A stretch of 64,000 bases of DNA from Shimia sp. R9_2 (GTDB taxonomy: Bacteria > Pseudomonadota > Alphaproteobacteria > Rhodobacterales > Rhodobacteraceae): the NCBI RefSeq assembly GCF_017743735.1, contig NZ_JAGHRO010000001.1:1-64000 (forward strand), in the 5' to 3' direction. The position numbers and the translations under genes were made by a program. Numbering within the stretch: position 1 is the first letter of the stretch; each line of letters opens with the position of its first letter. The notes beneath the pieces are model-generated. The model did not search any database. It had not been told where the DNA came from and saw only the letters and a list, made by a program, of their open reading frames with translations. Shown piece by piece: positions 38,150 through 47,172 of the stretch.

Positions 38150-39265
38150 CTAGATACCGCGGTGCCGCAAAAGCCATTCGGTGTGGCAACCTGCGTCGCC
38201 GAGAAACTCGGTCAATGCGCGGTCCCGTTTCATGAAAAGCCCGAGGTCCATCTCGTCGGTCATGCCGATGCCGCCATGCATCTGCACCCCCTCTTCCGTG
38301 GCCTGCTGCCCCACATGGGCCATCTTGGCTTTGGCGGCGCGGCTGAGCGCCTCGGCCTCATCGCTGCCCGCCTCAATGGCGTTGAGTGCGCGGGCGATCA
38401 GCGAGCTGGTCTGTTCCAATTCGCAATACAGATCCGCCGCGCGGTGCTGAAGCGCCTGAAACTGGCCAATCAACAGGCCAAATTGTTTGCGGGTGCGCAG
38501 GTATTCAAAGGTCTGCTCTGCGGCGGCTTTGGCCACCCCCAATTGCTCTGCGGCGGTCACCGCACGGCCCAGACAGAGCGCGTGATCCAAGGCTTTTTGC
38601 GCCGCTGCGCCCGTGGCAAGAACCGCCTCTTTGGGCACAGATACCTCGTCCAAGTGCACCAACGCCGCATTGCGGTGATCCAGAAGCAGCTGTGGTGTGA
38701 TCACACACCCTTTGGCCGCCGGATCCACCAGCACAAGCGCCAGCCCTTCCACAGACTGGGCCACCACAATCAGACGGTCTGCGCCGCTGCCATCCACCAC
38801 AAAGCTCTTGCGGCCGGTCAAAGTCAGACTGTCGCCCGTTTGGGTCAGCGTGGTTGTGATCCGGCCGGGGCGGTGTTTGGCCCCCTCCTCCAGCGCCAGC
38901 GCCACAATGGCAGCCCCGCTTGCAATCTTTGCGCCCCATTCCGAGAGCGCCGTGCCGCCGGTCTGGCGCAGCAGGGACGCCGACAGAACCGCCGTGGACA
39001 AAAACGGTGCCACTGTCAGGTTGCGCCCGATCTCCTCGGCAATCACGCCTGCAGCCCGTGCGCCAAAATCTGCGCCGTCGACCTCTTCAGGCAGAAGAAT
39101 GCCCATCCAGCCCAGCTCGGCGAACTCGGTAAGGATCGCGCGGGTATCACCCTGCGCAGCGCTGTTCTCGCGCAAGGCCCGAAACGCCGTGATCGGGTGG
39201 GATTTGCTAAGATAGGCCGCGGCGGCATCGGCCACCATCTGGTGATCGTCATTTAAGATTTCCAT
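38150..39265 (-). CDS. Acyl-CoA dehydrogenase family protein (short subunit)
   Basis: A 371-residue flavoprotein of the acyl-CoA dehydrogenase fold. The N-terminal helical, middle beta and C-terminal helical (QFGLLIGQFQALQHRAADLY; QMHGGIGMTDEM) parts are recognisable, but the middle domain is short and divergent. It lies 10 bases from a full-length paralogue. Such unequal pairs form heteromeric enzymes in sterol and side-chain degradation in actinobacteria (for example ChsE4-ChsE5), so a two-subunit enzyme is likely here. Confidence 0.88.
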   Translation of the reverse strand: MEILNDDHQMVADAAAAYLSKSHPITAFRALRENSAAQGDTRAILTEFAELGWMGILLPEEVDGADFGARAAGVIAEEIGRNLTVAPFLSTAVLSASLLRQTGGTALSEWGAKIASGAAIVALALEEGAKHRPGRITTTLTQTGDSLTLTGRKSFVVDGSGADRLIVVAQSVEGLALVLVDPAAKGCVITPQLLLDHRNAALVHLDEVSVPKEAVLATGAAAQKALDHALCLGRAVTAAEQLGVAKAAAEQTFEYLRTRKQFGLLIGQFQALQHRAADLYCELEQTSSLIARALNAIEAGSDEAEALSRAAKAKMAHVGQQATEEGVQMHGGIGMTDEMDLGLFMKRDRALTEFLGDAGCHTEWLLRHRGI

Positions 39266-39275
39266 CTCCGCCCCC

Positions 39276-40457
39276 TCAGCTTGGCAAATTCAAAATGGCT
39301 TTGGACAGGATGCCCAGCATCACCTCAGAGGTGCCGCCTTCGATGCTGTTGCCTTTGGAGCGCAGCCAATCCTGCGCCGCCTGCCCTGCGTCATTGGCAG
39401 GGCCTTCCCACACGAGATCATCTGCGCCACCCGCTGCGACCCGCAAGCTTTGGCGGCGCTTGTTGAGTTCGGTGCCCAGATATTTCAGCTCCGCAGACCG
39501 CGCGCCCAGCTCGTTGCCCGCCCGCATGTAGGCTCGAGTCATGTCCACATGGGCGTCAAAGGCCATTTCATCCACCAGAAAGCGCCCCAGCTCTGCGCGC
39601 ATCATCGGATCATCCAGCCGCCCGGTGTCATCGAGGCCAATGGCCTGCGACGCGTCAGCGATCAGATCGGTTTTGGCAAAGATCGCTGCATCAGAGCCGC
39701 CGATCATCTCGCGCTCATGGGTCAGCAGATATTTGGCAATGGTCCAGCCCTGCCCGCGCGCGCCGACGATCTGACCCTTGGGCACCTGCACCGCATCAAA
39801 GAAGGTCTCGCAAAACGGCGATGCGCCGGAGATCAGCTTGATCGGTTTGGTGGTCACCCCCGCGCTGGCCATGTCAAACAGCAGGAAAGAAATCCCGGTG
39901 TGTTTCTTGGCGTCAGGCTCGGTGCGCACCAGACAGAATATCCAATCCGCCTTATCGGCATAAGAGGTCCAGATCTTCTGGCCGCTCACCTCAAAATAGG
40001 CACCCTTGTCCTCACCTTTGGTCTGCAGGCTCGCCAGATCAGAACCTGCGCCCGGCTCGGAATAGCCCTGACACCAGCGGATCTCTCCCCGCGCGATTTG
40101 CGGCAGATAGTGGCGCTTCTGCTCTTCCGTGCCAAAGTGCAGCAGAGCCGGCCCCAACATCCAGATGCCAAAGCTCTGCAAAGGCGGGCGCGCATTGATC
40201 CGCGCCATTTCTTCGGCCAGCACCTTCTGCTCAGGCCCGGACAGGCCGCCGCCGCCATAGGCCTTGGGCCATCCCGGCACGGTCCAGCCGCGCGCCGCCA
40301 TCACATCCAGCCATTCCTTTTGCGCGGATGACTGAAACACAAAGTGACGCCCGCCCCAGCAGATGTCATTCTCGCCCATCGGCGTGCGCATCTCGGCGGG
40401 GCAATGGGTGGCCAACCAATCCCGTGTCTCTTGGCGGAATTGCGCCAGATCCGTCAT
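39276..40457 (-). CDS. Acyl-CoA dehydrogenase family protein
   Basis: A 393-residue acyl-CoA dehydrogenase with the FAD-binding segment (WCQGYSEPGAGSDLASL), the VSGQKIWTSYA strand and a C terminus (NSIEGGTSEVMLGIL) in which the usual catalytic region can be aligned. GAGGATT precedes the ATG. It would introduce the alpha-beta double bond in the CoA ester made by the ligase in this cluster. First gene of the minus-strand operon, divergent from a TetR regulator. Confidence 0.9.
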   Translation of the reverse strand: MTDLAQFRQETRDWLATHCPAEMRTPMGENDICWGGRHFVFQSSAQKEWLDVMAARGWTVPGWPKAYGGGGLSGPEQKVLAEEMARINARPPLQSFGIWMLGPALLHFGTEEQKRHYLPQIARGEIRWCQGYSEPGAGSDLASLQTKGEDKGAYFEVSGQKIWTSYADKADWIFCLVRTEPDAKKHTGISFLLFDMASAGVTTKPIKLISGASPFCETFFDAVQVPKGQIVGARGQGWTIAKYLLTHEREMIGGSDAAIFAKTDLIADASQAIGLDDTGRLDDPMMRAELGRFLVDEMAFDAHVDMTRAYMRAGNELGARSAELKYLGTELNKRRQSLRVAAGGADDLVWEGPANDAGQAAQDWLRSKGNSIEGGTSEVMLGILSKAILNLPS

Positions 40458-40529
40458 TTCAAATCCTCCCTGCTCAGCCGCAGGCTTGAAATGACAGGTG
40501 CCCGGCGGTGATCTTGCAGGGGCGATGCA

Positions 40530-40547
40530 AACATACTACTTAGTATG
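40530..40547. promoter_or_regulatory. Candidate TetR operator
   Basis: ACATACTA and TAGTATGT are complementary arms separated by two bases, between the divergent TetR and acyl-CoA dehydrogenase genes. Perfect eight-base arms in the shared promoter region fit a TetR-type operator controlling both directions. Confidence 0.65.
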
Positions 40548-40605
40548 TTGTCAATTCAGCCCGTGACGCCGACGTAGCGTCAAGCCAGCCGCGCAGGAGC
40601 CTCTC

Positions 40606-41223
40606 TTGAGCCCGACTTCGCCCCCAATCAGCCGGTCAAAATCCGAAATACTGGACGCGGCTGCGCATGTTTTTATGACGCTGGGCGCAGATGCGGCCTC
40701 CATCGACGATGTGGCGCGCCACCTTGGCGCCACCAAAGGCCGGATCTACCACCACTTCCCTTCCAAAGGCGCGCTGCTGGGCGAGGTCTGCCTGCGCGCG
40801 GCGGCTTTTGCCCATGAGGCGGTGGCCCCGGTGATCGACACGCCGCTCCCGCCAGAGGACAAACTGCGCCAGATGATCCTTGCGCATGTGCCCGCCGTGC
40901 TTGGCACGCTGCCCTATCACAAGGTGATCATTCAGTCCTATCTCGGCATCATGCAGAAATCGACGACCGCACAGGAACGCGCACTTTTTGACGGGATCCG
41001 CGCAGAACGCGCCGCCTATCAGGATTTGTTCCGCGCCGTCATTGCGGAAGGCATGGAAGCGGGCCGGTTCAAACAACAGAACCTCTCCATCGCACTGCAA
41101 TCGCTGCTGCTTTTGGTGAATGCGCCGGTGTTCTGGTATCAGCCGCGTGCCGATGAGCCTGAGGAGTTCATTCCTGATCTCGCGGCACAACTGGCAGATA
41201 TGGCGATCGCCTCTTTGACGTAG
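40606..41223 (+). CDS. TetR/AcrR family transcriptional regulator
   Basis: A 205-residue regulator with an N-terminal TetR helix-turn-helix (ILDAAAHVF...ASIDDVARHLGATKGRIYHHFPSKGALL) and a helical ligand-binding C terminus. The first codon is TTG at 40606 with AGGAG seven bases upstream. It is divergent from the acyl-CoA dehydrogenase/importer operon; TetR proteins in this position usually repress the operon and are released by an acyl-CoA. The intervening sequence contains ACATACTACTTAGTATGT (40530-40547), an imperfect dyad that is a good operator candidate. Confidence 0.9.
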   Translation: MSPTSPPISRSKSEILDAAAHVFMTLGADAASIDDVARHLGATKGRIYHHFPSKGALLGEVCLRAAAFAHEAVAPVIDTPLPPEDKLRQMILAHVPAVLGTLPYHKVIIQSYLGIMQKSTTAQERALFDGIRAERAAYQDLFRAVIAEGMEAGRFKQQNLSIALQSLLLLVNAPVFWYQPRADEPEEFIPDLAAQLADMAIASLT

Positions 41224-41299
41224 GCTGCGCCCACCGTTAGGTGCATCTGCCCCCTCAGCCTTGCATGAAGACGCCAAGGACGCGCTTTGGATGTTTGGG

Positions 41300-41498
41300 G
41301 AATGAGAAGCCTTTTAAGACAATCTTAAACTTGCGTTACCAAGATGTTCTGGCGGTACAGGCTGGGAAGCCGATGGCCGTGAATGAGAAGCGCCTCAATG
41401 TCCTGCGAGCCGCGCGCGTGGCGTCTGGCGGTGACATTGAGGCGCGCTTGGCTTCTCATTCTCAAAATATCCCCGCCGGAGGCATTCCGCAAAATGCC
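41300..41498. repeat. Long imperfect hairpin and repeat region
   Basis: The 302-base gap between TetR and the kinase gene is repeat-rich. GAATGAGAAGC occurs at 41300-41310 and again at 41381-41391. The arm 41381-41402 (through CGCCTCAATGTC) pairs with 41433-41461, giving 22 paired bases with a 7-base bulge. A further short hairpin, GGCATT/AATGCC, is at 41481-41498, next to CCTCCGGCGGGG-type sequence on the minus strand. It may be a dispersed intergenic element or a terminator region. Confidence 0.6.
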
Positions 41499-41525
41499 AC
41501 CAGCGGATGGGTCTGCGATGGCGCG

Positions 41526-42512
41526 TCAGCCGATCAAACCGGCTTTCTGGAACAGGGCTTTCACGTCTGCCTCCGGGCGCGCGCCATAGTGGCTGATCAC
41601 CTCTGCCGCCGCGATGCAGCCCATTTTGCCAGAGGTTTCCAGCGACTGTCCGGTGGCCACACCATAGAGGAAGCCGCAGGCAAATTGATCTCCGGCGCCG
41701 GTGGCATCGACCGGCACGATTTCGTTCACAGAAACGGTGGCCTCTTCTGCGCCGCTGAGCAGCACAACGTCTTTGCCCGAGCGGGTGCAGACCACCATGC
41801 CCGCGTCCTGTGCCGCCTGCTCAAGCGCGGTGCTGAGGTCGGTCTGATAGAGCGAGGCCCATTCGTGCTCATTGCCGATCACAAAATCCAGCTCTTTCAC
41901 CAGACGGCGGAAATCGTCGCGGTGGCGCTCCACGCAGAAGGGATCAGACAGGGCGATGCCCGCCTTGCCGCCGCCATCGCGGCAGAGTTTGGCGGCGCGC
42001 TCAAACGCTTCTTTGCCTTTGGGCTTGTCATAAAGGTAGCCCTCAAGGAACAGGAGCTGCGCCTGACCGGCAACATCGTCAGAGACATCATCCGGGCCTA
42101 CCTCAGAGGAGATGCCCAGATAGGTGTTCATGGAGCGCTCGCCATCCGGGGAGACAAAGATCATGGAGCGCGAGGTCGGCAGCTCTCCGCCCGGCACAGG
42201 CGGGTTCACAAAGTCGGTGCCGCCAGTCTCCATGGATTGCGCATAGAACTGGCCCAGCGCGTCATCATGCACACGGCCAATGAAGGCGGTGGACAGCCCC
42301 AGCGCACCGAGGCCCGCGAGCGTGTTCGCCACCGAGCCACCCGGCGCCTGTGTGCGGTTGGTCATCGCCGCATAGAGCATCTCGCCGCGCTCTTTTTCCA
42401 CAAGCTGCATGATGCCTTTCTCGATCCCCACAAGATCCAGAAAGCTGTCATCCGACTGGCTGATCACATCAACAATGGCGTTGCCGATGCCGACAACCTG
42501 ATAGTTTTTCAT
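41526..42512 (-). CDS. Adenosine kinase, PfkB family
   Basis: A 328-residue ribokinase-fold sugar/nucleoside kinase. The PfkB C-terminal signature DATGAGDQFACGF with the catalytic Asp is clear, and the N-terminal GNAIVD and GGSVANT motifs fit adenosine kinases. It would phosphorylate adenosine to AMP in purine salvage. Its ATG overlaps the nth stop codon (ATGA), so it is translated from the nth message. Confidence 0.9.
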   Translation of the reverse strand: MKNYQVVGIGNAIVDVISQSDDSFLDLVGIEKGIMQLVEKERGEMLYAAMTNRTQAPGGSVANTLAGLGALGLSTAFIGRVHDDALGQFYAQSMETGGTDFVNPPVPGGELPTSRSMIFVSPDGERSMNTYLGISSEVGPDDVSDDVAGQAQLLFLEGYLYDKPKGKEAFERAAKLCRDGGGKAGIALSDPFCVERHRDDFRRLVKELDFVIGNEHEWASLYQTDLSTALEQAAQDAGMVVCTRSGKDVVLLSGAEEATVSVNEIVPVDATGAGDQFACGFLYGVATGQSLETSGKMGCIAAAEVISHYGARPEADVKALFQKAGLIG

Positions 42513-43153
42513 AGGTTTTTGTCCTCAAAAAGGCAGAGATCGCGGATGAGACAGGTGCCACAGAGCGGCTTGCGTGCTTTGCACACATAGCGGCCGTGCA
42601 GGATCATCCAATGATGGGCGTGGAGTTGAAAATCCACGGGTATATGGTCTTCGATGGCGCGCTCAACCACCACCACATCTTTGCCCGGGCAGACGCCGGA
42701 GCGGTTGCCAAAACGGTAGATGTGGGTGTCCACAGCCTGGGCCGGATATTGCCACCACATGTTCAAAACCACATTGGCGGTCTTGCGGCCCACACCAGGC
42801 AGGCTTTCCAGCGCGGCGCGGGAATTGGGCACCACGCCACCGTATTGGTCCACCAGAATGCGGGAGAGCTTGATCACATTCTTGGCTTTGTTGCGGTAAA
42901 GACCAATGGTCTTGATGTGCTCGATCAGAGCGTCTTCGCCCAAATCCAGCATTTTCTGTGGGGTGTCGGCCACCTTGAAGAGCTCTTTGGTAGCGCGGTT
43001 CACACCGGCGTCGGTTGCTTGCGCAGACAGCGCGACAGCCACCACCAATGTATAGACGTTGACATGGTCAAGTTCGCCTTTGGGGTGGGCCTCAGCTGCC
43101 TCAAACCGGGTGAAGATCTCGCGGATCGTGTGGTAATCAAGTTGCTTTGCCAT
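42509..43153 (-). CDS. nth: Endonuclease III
   Basis: A 214-residue DNA glycosylase/AP lyase for oxidised pyrimidines. The helix-hairpin-helix LPGVGRKTANVVLN carries the catalytic Lys, AVDTHIYR the catalytic Asp, and the C terminus has the CX6CX2CX5C pattern for the 4Fe-4S cluster. The start at 43153 gives the usual length; the frame is open upstream for 110 codons but that part has no nth similarity. Confidence 0.95.
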   Translation of the reverse strand: MAKQLDYHTIREIFTRFEAAEAHPKGELDHVNVYTLVVAVALSAQATDAGVNRATKELFKVADTPQKMLDLGEDALIEHIKTIGLYRNKAKNVIKLSRILVDQYGGVVPNSRAALESLPGVGRKTANVVLNMWWQYPAQAVDTHIYRFGNRSGVCPGKDVVVVERAIEDHIPVDFQLHAHHWMILHGRYVCKARKPLCGTCLIRDLCLFEDKNL

Positions 43154-43549
43154 CGCGGCCTGTTTTGCACGGGCCTGCGCGGTGAAACAACCCCGCAGAG
43201 GGCGGGCAGGACACGCGAAGGAGAATCGCCGCACCTGTTTCAGGTTGCATTGCCGCTCCTTCAGACCGAACACAGGGTGAGGGCACGGCAAATCTGACGG
43301 GGCAGTATTGTGCCCCGTGCATATGATGGAATTCTTGGCGATTCCCTTTTGGAGCCGCCGCAGTGCAGAACCCCTGTGGCTGGCAGGCCACAGCAATCCG
43401 GGGTCAACACACCTCGAAACAAGGGAAAAACACAGCATTTGTGATGCCGCACTGCCGACAACGAAAGTTTGTATAAAATACACGTATTAAGGGAGAGTGA
43501 ATCCGCGGGCATTTGAGCCAATTTGGAATTTTCATTACCAGACAGGCAC
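43154..43549. other. Gene-free region upstream of nth with two hairpins
   Basis: No credible gene is seen. Two perfect hairpins occur: ACGGGGCA (43297-43304) with TGCCCCGT (43311-43318), and CTGTGGC (43374-43380) with GCCACAG (43387-43393). They lie on the 5' side of nth and could be regulatory, or one could be a terminator for a transcript from the dnaA side. Confidence 0.4.
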
Positions 43550-43592
43550 TTATCCACCTGTGGATAGATTCTTTTTCTGAATCATCTGAGTC
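43550..43592. promoter_or_regulatory. Inverted DnaA boxes and GANTC cluster upstream of dnaA
   Basis: TTATCCACC (43550-43558) faces the complementary TGTGGATAG (43559-43567), giving a TATCCAC-N2-GTGGATA dyad. GANTC sites follow at 43567, 43579 and 43588. They lie about 350 bases upstream of dnaA, so DnaA autoregulation coupled to CcrM methylation is the simplest reading; part of an origin is possible. Confidence 0.6.
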
Positions 43593-43793
43593 AAGATCGA
43601 AGTTCAGTTGCCCGCGTGAGCACCAGCTTGCTAGTTTCTCACAGCGATTCACATCGCCTTGGGGGGGACAGACGCTGACACATTATGGCTTTGCCATGCC
43701 AGCCTGCTGATCCGGTTACATCGTAGATGTAACTTTATCAGTTGGCAGGGTGCCTGCTGTTCCAACAAATCTGCGCTTGCGCATTTAGAGAAT

Positions 43794-43829
43794 CTCAACC
43801 GGGGAATAGGGACCCCCGGAACGGTTGAG
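43794..43829. promoter_or_regulatory. Inverted repeat in the dnaA leader
   Basis: CTCAACCG (43794-43801) pairs with CGGTTGAG (43822-43829), 110 bases upstream of the dnaA ATG. It contains no T run, so a regulatory hairpin or operator is more likely than a terminator. Confidence 0.45.
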
Positions 43830-43938
43830 GTTTGTCTAATTTGTTGCCGTTTTGGCCTCCGGACGACGTGATCTCGGGACAAAACTATGACTGGGCTCAG
43901 CCCGGCGCGACGGAACTTTTGAAGGAACACGGGGACAG

Positions 43939-45333
43939 ATGACCGAAGATAAATGGGGCGATATTCAACAGGACCTTCTCAAGACGGTTGGCCAAAACAA
44001 TTTTAAAACCTGGATCGAGCCCGTCGATCTTGCCGACCTGAACGAGGGTGTCGCCACCTTCCACGTGCCGACCAATTTTATCGGCAACTACGTATCGCAA
44101 AACTATGGCGATCTGATCATGCACCAGCTGAACCAAGCGGGCGCAGGCGTTCAACGCATGCAATTTAAAGTTGCAGATCGGCAACCTCGTCGCGCGACTG
44201 CGACGGCCGCCGCGGCACCTGCTGCGACGCCTGCAAGCGGTGCAAACAGCCTGGGTGCGGCTGCGAAGGCCGCAGCGGGCTCTGACACCGAAATGACCGG
44301 TGCCCCTTTGGACGCGCGCTTCACATTCGACAGCTTTGTGGTCGGCAAACCAAACGAATTGGCCAATGCCGCTGCGCGCCGTGTGGCCGAGGGTGGCCCG
44401 GTGACATTCAACCCGCTGTTCCTCTATGGTGGCGTGGGTCTGGGTAAGACACACTTGATGCACGCAATCGCCTGGGAGTTGCAGGCGCACCGCCCCGATC
44501 TCAACGTGCTTTACCTCTCTGCCGAACAGTTCATGTACCGTTTCGTGCAGGCGCTGCGCGACCGCAAGATGATGGATTTCAAAGAGCTGTTCCGCTCTGT
44601 GGACGTTTTGATGGTGGATGACGTGCAGTTCATCGCTGGCAAAGACAGCACGCAAGAAGAGTTCTTCCACACCTTCAACGCGCTGGTGGATCAGAACAAA
44701 CAGATCATCATCTCGGCCGACCGCGCGCCCGGTGAGATCAAGGATCTGGAAGACCGCATCAAGAGCCGCCTGCAATGTGGCCTCGTGGTGGACCTGCACC
44801 CGACCGACTATGAGCTGCGTCTGGGCATCCTGCAGAATAAGGTGGACAGCTACCGTCAGCAATATCCTGAGCTGCAGCTCGCGGATGGCGTGCTGGAATT
44901 CCTGGCGCACCGCATCTCCACCAACGTGCGCGTGCTGGAAGGCGCGATGACCCGTCTCTTTGCGTTTGCCTCACTGGTTGGTCGCGAGATCACCATGGAG
45001 CTGACGCAGGACTGTCTGTCTGACGTGCTGCGCGCCTCTGAGCGCAAGATCTCTGTGGAAGAGATCCAGCGTAAGGTGGCCGAGCACTACAACATCCGCC
45101 TGTCTGACATGATCGGCCCCAAGCGTGTACGCACCTTTGCGCGTCCACGTCAGGTGGCGATGTATCTGTGCAAACAGCTGACCTCGCGCTCCCTGCCGGA
45201 AATCGGCCGTCGCTTTGGCGGACGGGACCACACCACGGTCATGCATGGCGTGAAGCGGATCGAAGAGCTGCGCAGCTCTGACGGGCAAATCGCAGAAGAT
45301 CTGGAAATGCTGCGTCGGGCGCTGGAAGCCTAA
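43939..45333 (+). CDS. dnaA: Chromosomal replication initiator protein DnaA
   Basis: A 464-residue initiator ATPase. Domain I is at about 1-80, an Ala-rich linker (domain II) at 85-118, the AAA+ domain at 120-330 (Walker A GGVGLGKT at 164-171, Walker B LMVDDVQF), and the DNA-binding domain IV with the DnaA signature (GGRDHTTVMHGVKRI) near the C terminus. It opens the origin by binding DnaA boxes, several of which lie upstream of the gene. First gene of the dnaA-dnaN-recF-gyrB group; a terminator follows it. Confidence 0.98.
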   Translation: MTEDKWGDIQQDLLKTVGQNNFKTWIEPVDLADLNEGVATFHVPTNFIGNYVSQNYGDLIMHQLNQAGAGVQRMQFKVADRQPRRATATAAAAPAATPASGANSLGAAAKAAAGSDTEMTGAPLDARFTFDSFVVGKPNELANAAARRVAEGGPVTFNPLFLYGGVGLGKTHLMHAIAWELQAHRPDLNVLYLSAEQFMYRFVQALRDRKMMDFKELFRSVDVLMVDDVQFIAGKDSTQEEFFHTFNALVDQNKQIIISADRAPGEIKDLEDRIKSRLQCGLVVDLHPTDYELRLGILQNKVDSYRQQYPELQLADGVLEFLAHRISTNVRVLEGAMTRLFAFASLVGREITMELTQDCLSDVLRASERKISVEEIQRKVAEHYNIRLSDMIGPKRVRTFARPRQVAMYLCKQLTSRSLPEIGRRFGGRDHTTVMHGVKRIEELRSSDGQIAEDLEMLRRALEA

Positions 45334-45368
45334 GCGGCAAACCCGCATCAAACGCCAAATACGTTACC

Positions 45369-45401
45369 AAAACGCCGCGTCCGCATGGGCTGCGGCGTTT
45401 T
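45369..45401 (+). terminator. Rho-independent terminator of dnaA
   Basis: AAAACGCCGC (45369-45378) and GCGGCGTTTT (45392-45401) pair around a 13-base loop. dnaN therefore has its own promoter in 45402-45516. Confidence 0.82.
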
Positions 45402-45516
45402 CATTCCCCCAATACGCTTGACGGCCCTTTCGAAGTGGCCGACAAAACCAACAAAACACTTGTGTCGGCAAGGGATGTCGCTAATTTGCCCTTCCCGGCA
45501 ATCGGAGGACGATGGG

Positions 45517-46635
45517 ATGAAGATCAGTATCGAACGCGCCGTGCTGCTGAAAGCAGTGTCGCAAGCGCAGTCTGTGGTAGAGCGTCGCAACACGATCCCG
45601 ATCCTGGCAAACGTTCTGATCGAGGCAGAAGGGGACACGGTTCAGTTCCGTGCAACCGATCTGGACATTGAGGTCGTGGACAAAGCCAACGCCATGGTGG
45701 AGCGCGCCGGCGCAACCACAGTGGCCGCAACCACCTTGCATGAGATTGTGCGCAAGCTGCCCGATGGCGCGCTGGTCACGCTGACCGATGACAGCGCCGC
45801 TGGCCGCCTGACCGTGGATGCGGGCCGCTCCAACTTCTCGCTGGCCACGCTGCCGCGTGAGGATTTCCCGGTGATGGCCTCCTCAGAATATAGCGCAAAC
45901 TTCTCCGCACCGGCTCCGGCGCTGCGGCGGTTGTTTGACAAATCCAAGTTTGCGATCTCCACCGAGGAGACCCGCTATTATCTGAACGGTGTCTATATGC
46001 ACGTTGCGGATGCAGACGGCGGCAAGGCGCTGCGGGCTGTGGCAACGGACGGTCACCGTCTAGCGCGGATCGACACCGATGTGCCTGCGGGCGCGGCGGA
46101 TATGCCCGGTGTGATCGTGCCGCGCAAAACCGTGGGCGAGCTGCGCAAGCTGCTGGATGACGATGAGATGGAAATCGCTGTCTCCGTCAGCGAGACCAAA
46201 GTGCGTTTTGCCACACCGGATATCACCCTGACCTCCAAGGTGATCGACGGCACCTTCCCCGACTACAGCCGCGTGATCCCGCAGGGCAACACCCGCAAAC
46301 TGGAAGTGGATGCCGCTGAATTTGCCAAGGCGGTTGACCGTGTGGCGACTGTTTCCTCAGAGCGCTCCCGTGCGGTGAAGCTGCAGCTGGATGAAGACCG
46401 TCTGGTGCTGTCGGTGAACTCGCCAGACAGCGGCGCGGCGGAAGAAGAGCTGGCCGTGGCCTATAATGACGAGCGTCTGGAGATCGGCTTTAACGCGAAA
46501 TACCTGCTGGAAATCGCCAGCCAGGTGGACCGTGAAAATGCTGTCTTCATGTTCAACTCCGCAGGCGATCCAACCCTGATGCGCGAAGGCAATGACACCT
46601 CCGCAGTCTATGTGGTTATGCCGATGCGGGTTTGA
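45517..46635 (+). CDS. dnaN: DNA polymerase III subunit beta (sliding clamp)
   Basis: A 372-residue clamp protein of normal length with three topologically repeated domains and the conserved C-terminal PMRV end that contributes to partner binding. GGAGGACGATGGG precedes the ATG at 45517. It encircles DNA to give replicative polymerase processivity. The next ORF begins only six bases after the stop and in the same frame. Confidence 0.98.
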   Translation: MKISIERAVLLKAVSQAQSVVERRNTIPILANVLIEAEGDTVQFRATDLDIEVVDKANAMVERAGATTVAATTLHEIVRKLPDGALVTLTDDSAAGRLTVDAGRSNFSLATLPREDFPVMASSEYSANFSAPAPALRRLFDKSKFAISTEETRYYLNGVYMHVADADGGKALRAVATDGHRLARIDTDVPAGAADMPGVIVPRKTVGELRKLLDDDEMEIAVSVSETKVRFATPDITLTSKVIDGTFPDYSRVIPQGNTRKLEVDAAEFAKAVDRVATVSSERSRAVKLQLDEDRLVLSVNSPDSGAAEEELAVAYNDERLEIGFNAKYLLEIASQVDRENAVFMFNSAGDPTLMREGNDTSAVYVVMPMRV

Positions 46636-46641
46636 TCGGTC

Positions 46642-47046
46642 TTGGCGTTAAGGTACCATCCCAAACAGGGCTCACTGGTACTGGTACGCTTTGATCACGC
46701 GTTCAAACCGCCAGAAATGGTCAAAAGCCGCCCCTGCGTTGTCATATCCAAACGCATGAAAAGCCGGCCGAACCTCGCGACAGTCGTACCGCTCAGTACG
46801 ACTGCGCCTCAACAGATTATGCCCTATCACTGCGAAATTTCGATTGATCTCGTGCTTCCCAAAAGATGGTCTTCTCCAACCTGCTGGGTGAAGGCGGATA
46901 TGATCTATTCGCTCAGCTTTGAACGCATGGATTTATTCAGGATCGGCAAAGGTCCGGACGGTCGAAGGATTTACCAAACCGACACAGTTTCCGACGATAC
47001 TTTTGAGAAAATCAGCCGATGCGTAAAGGCCGGTTTGGGCCTGTGA
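46642..47046 (+). CDS. PemK/MazF family toxin, orphan
   Basis: A 134-residue protein of the type II toxin PemK/MazF fold, whose members are mRNA interferases. The N terminus reads KQGSLVLVRFD and SRPCVVISK, typical of the family's first strands. The start is TTG at 46642, six bases after the dnaN stop. The alternative ATG at residue 26 would remove the first strands. No antitoxin gene lies beside it, so it may be neutralised from elsewhere, be a non-toxic relative, or be a remnant. Its insertion between dnaN and recF is unusual. Confidence 0.85.
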   Translation: MALRYHPKQGSLVLVRFDHAFKPPEMVKSRPCVVISKRMKSRPNLATVVPLSTTAPQQIMPYHCEISIDLVLPKRWSSPTCWVKADMIYSLSFERMDLFRIGKGPDGRRIYQTDTVSDDTFEKISRCVKAGLGL

Positions 47047-47172
47047 ATCTTGACAAATAGGCCTTTTTCACCCAATTAGGTGAATGACGCGGCTCTGGAA
47101 ACATCCGCTTCAAGACCTCTATTGAGGCCAACAGGCCCTCCAGCGATACCAAGCTGCGACCTGTTGCAATGC

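Noticed and set aside
43308..43490. Short frame upstream of nth
   Set aside because: No ribosome site and no coherent composition; it overlaps hairpin sequence.
43649..43930. Minus-strand frame upstream of dnaA, considered as rpsT
   Set aside because: The translation is not S20-like and the region carries dnaA regulatory signals.
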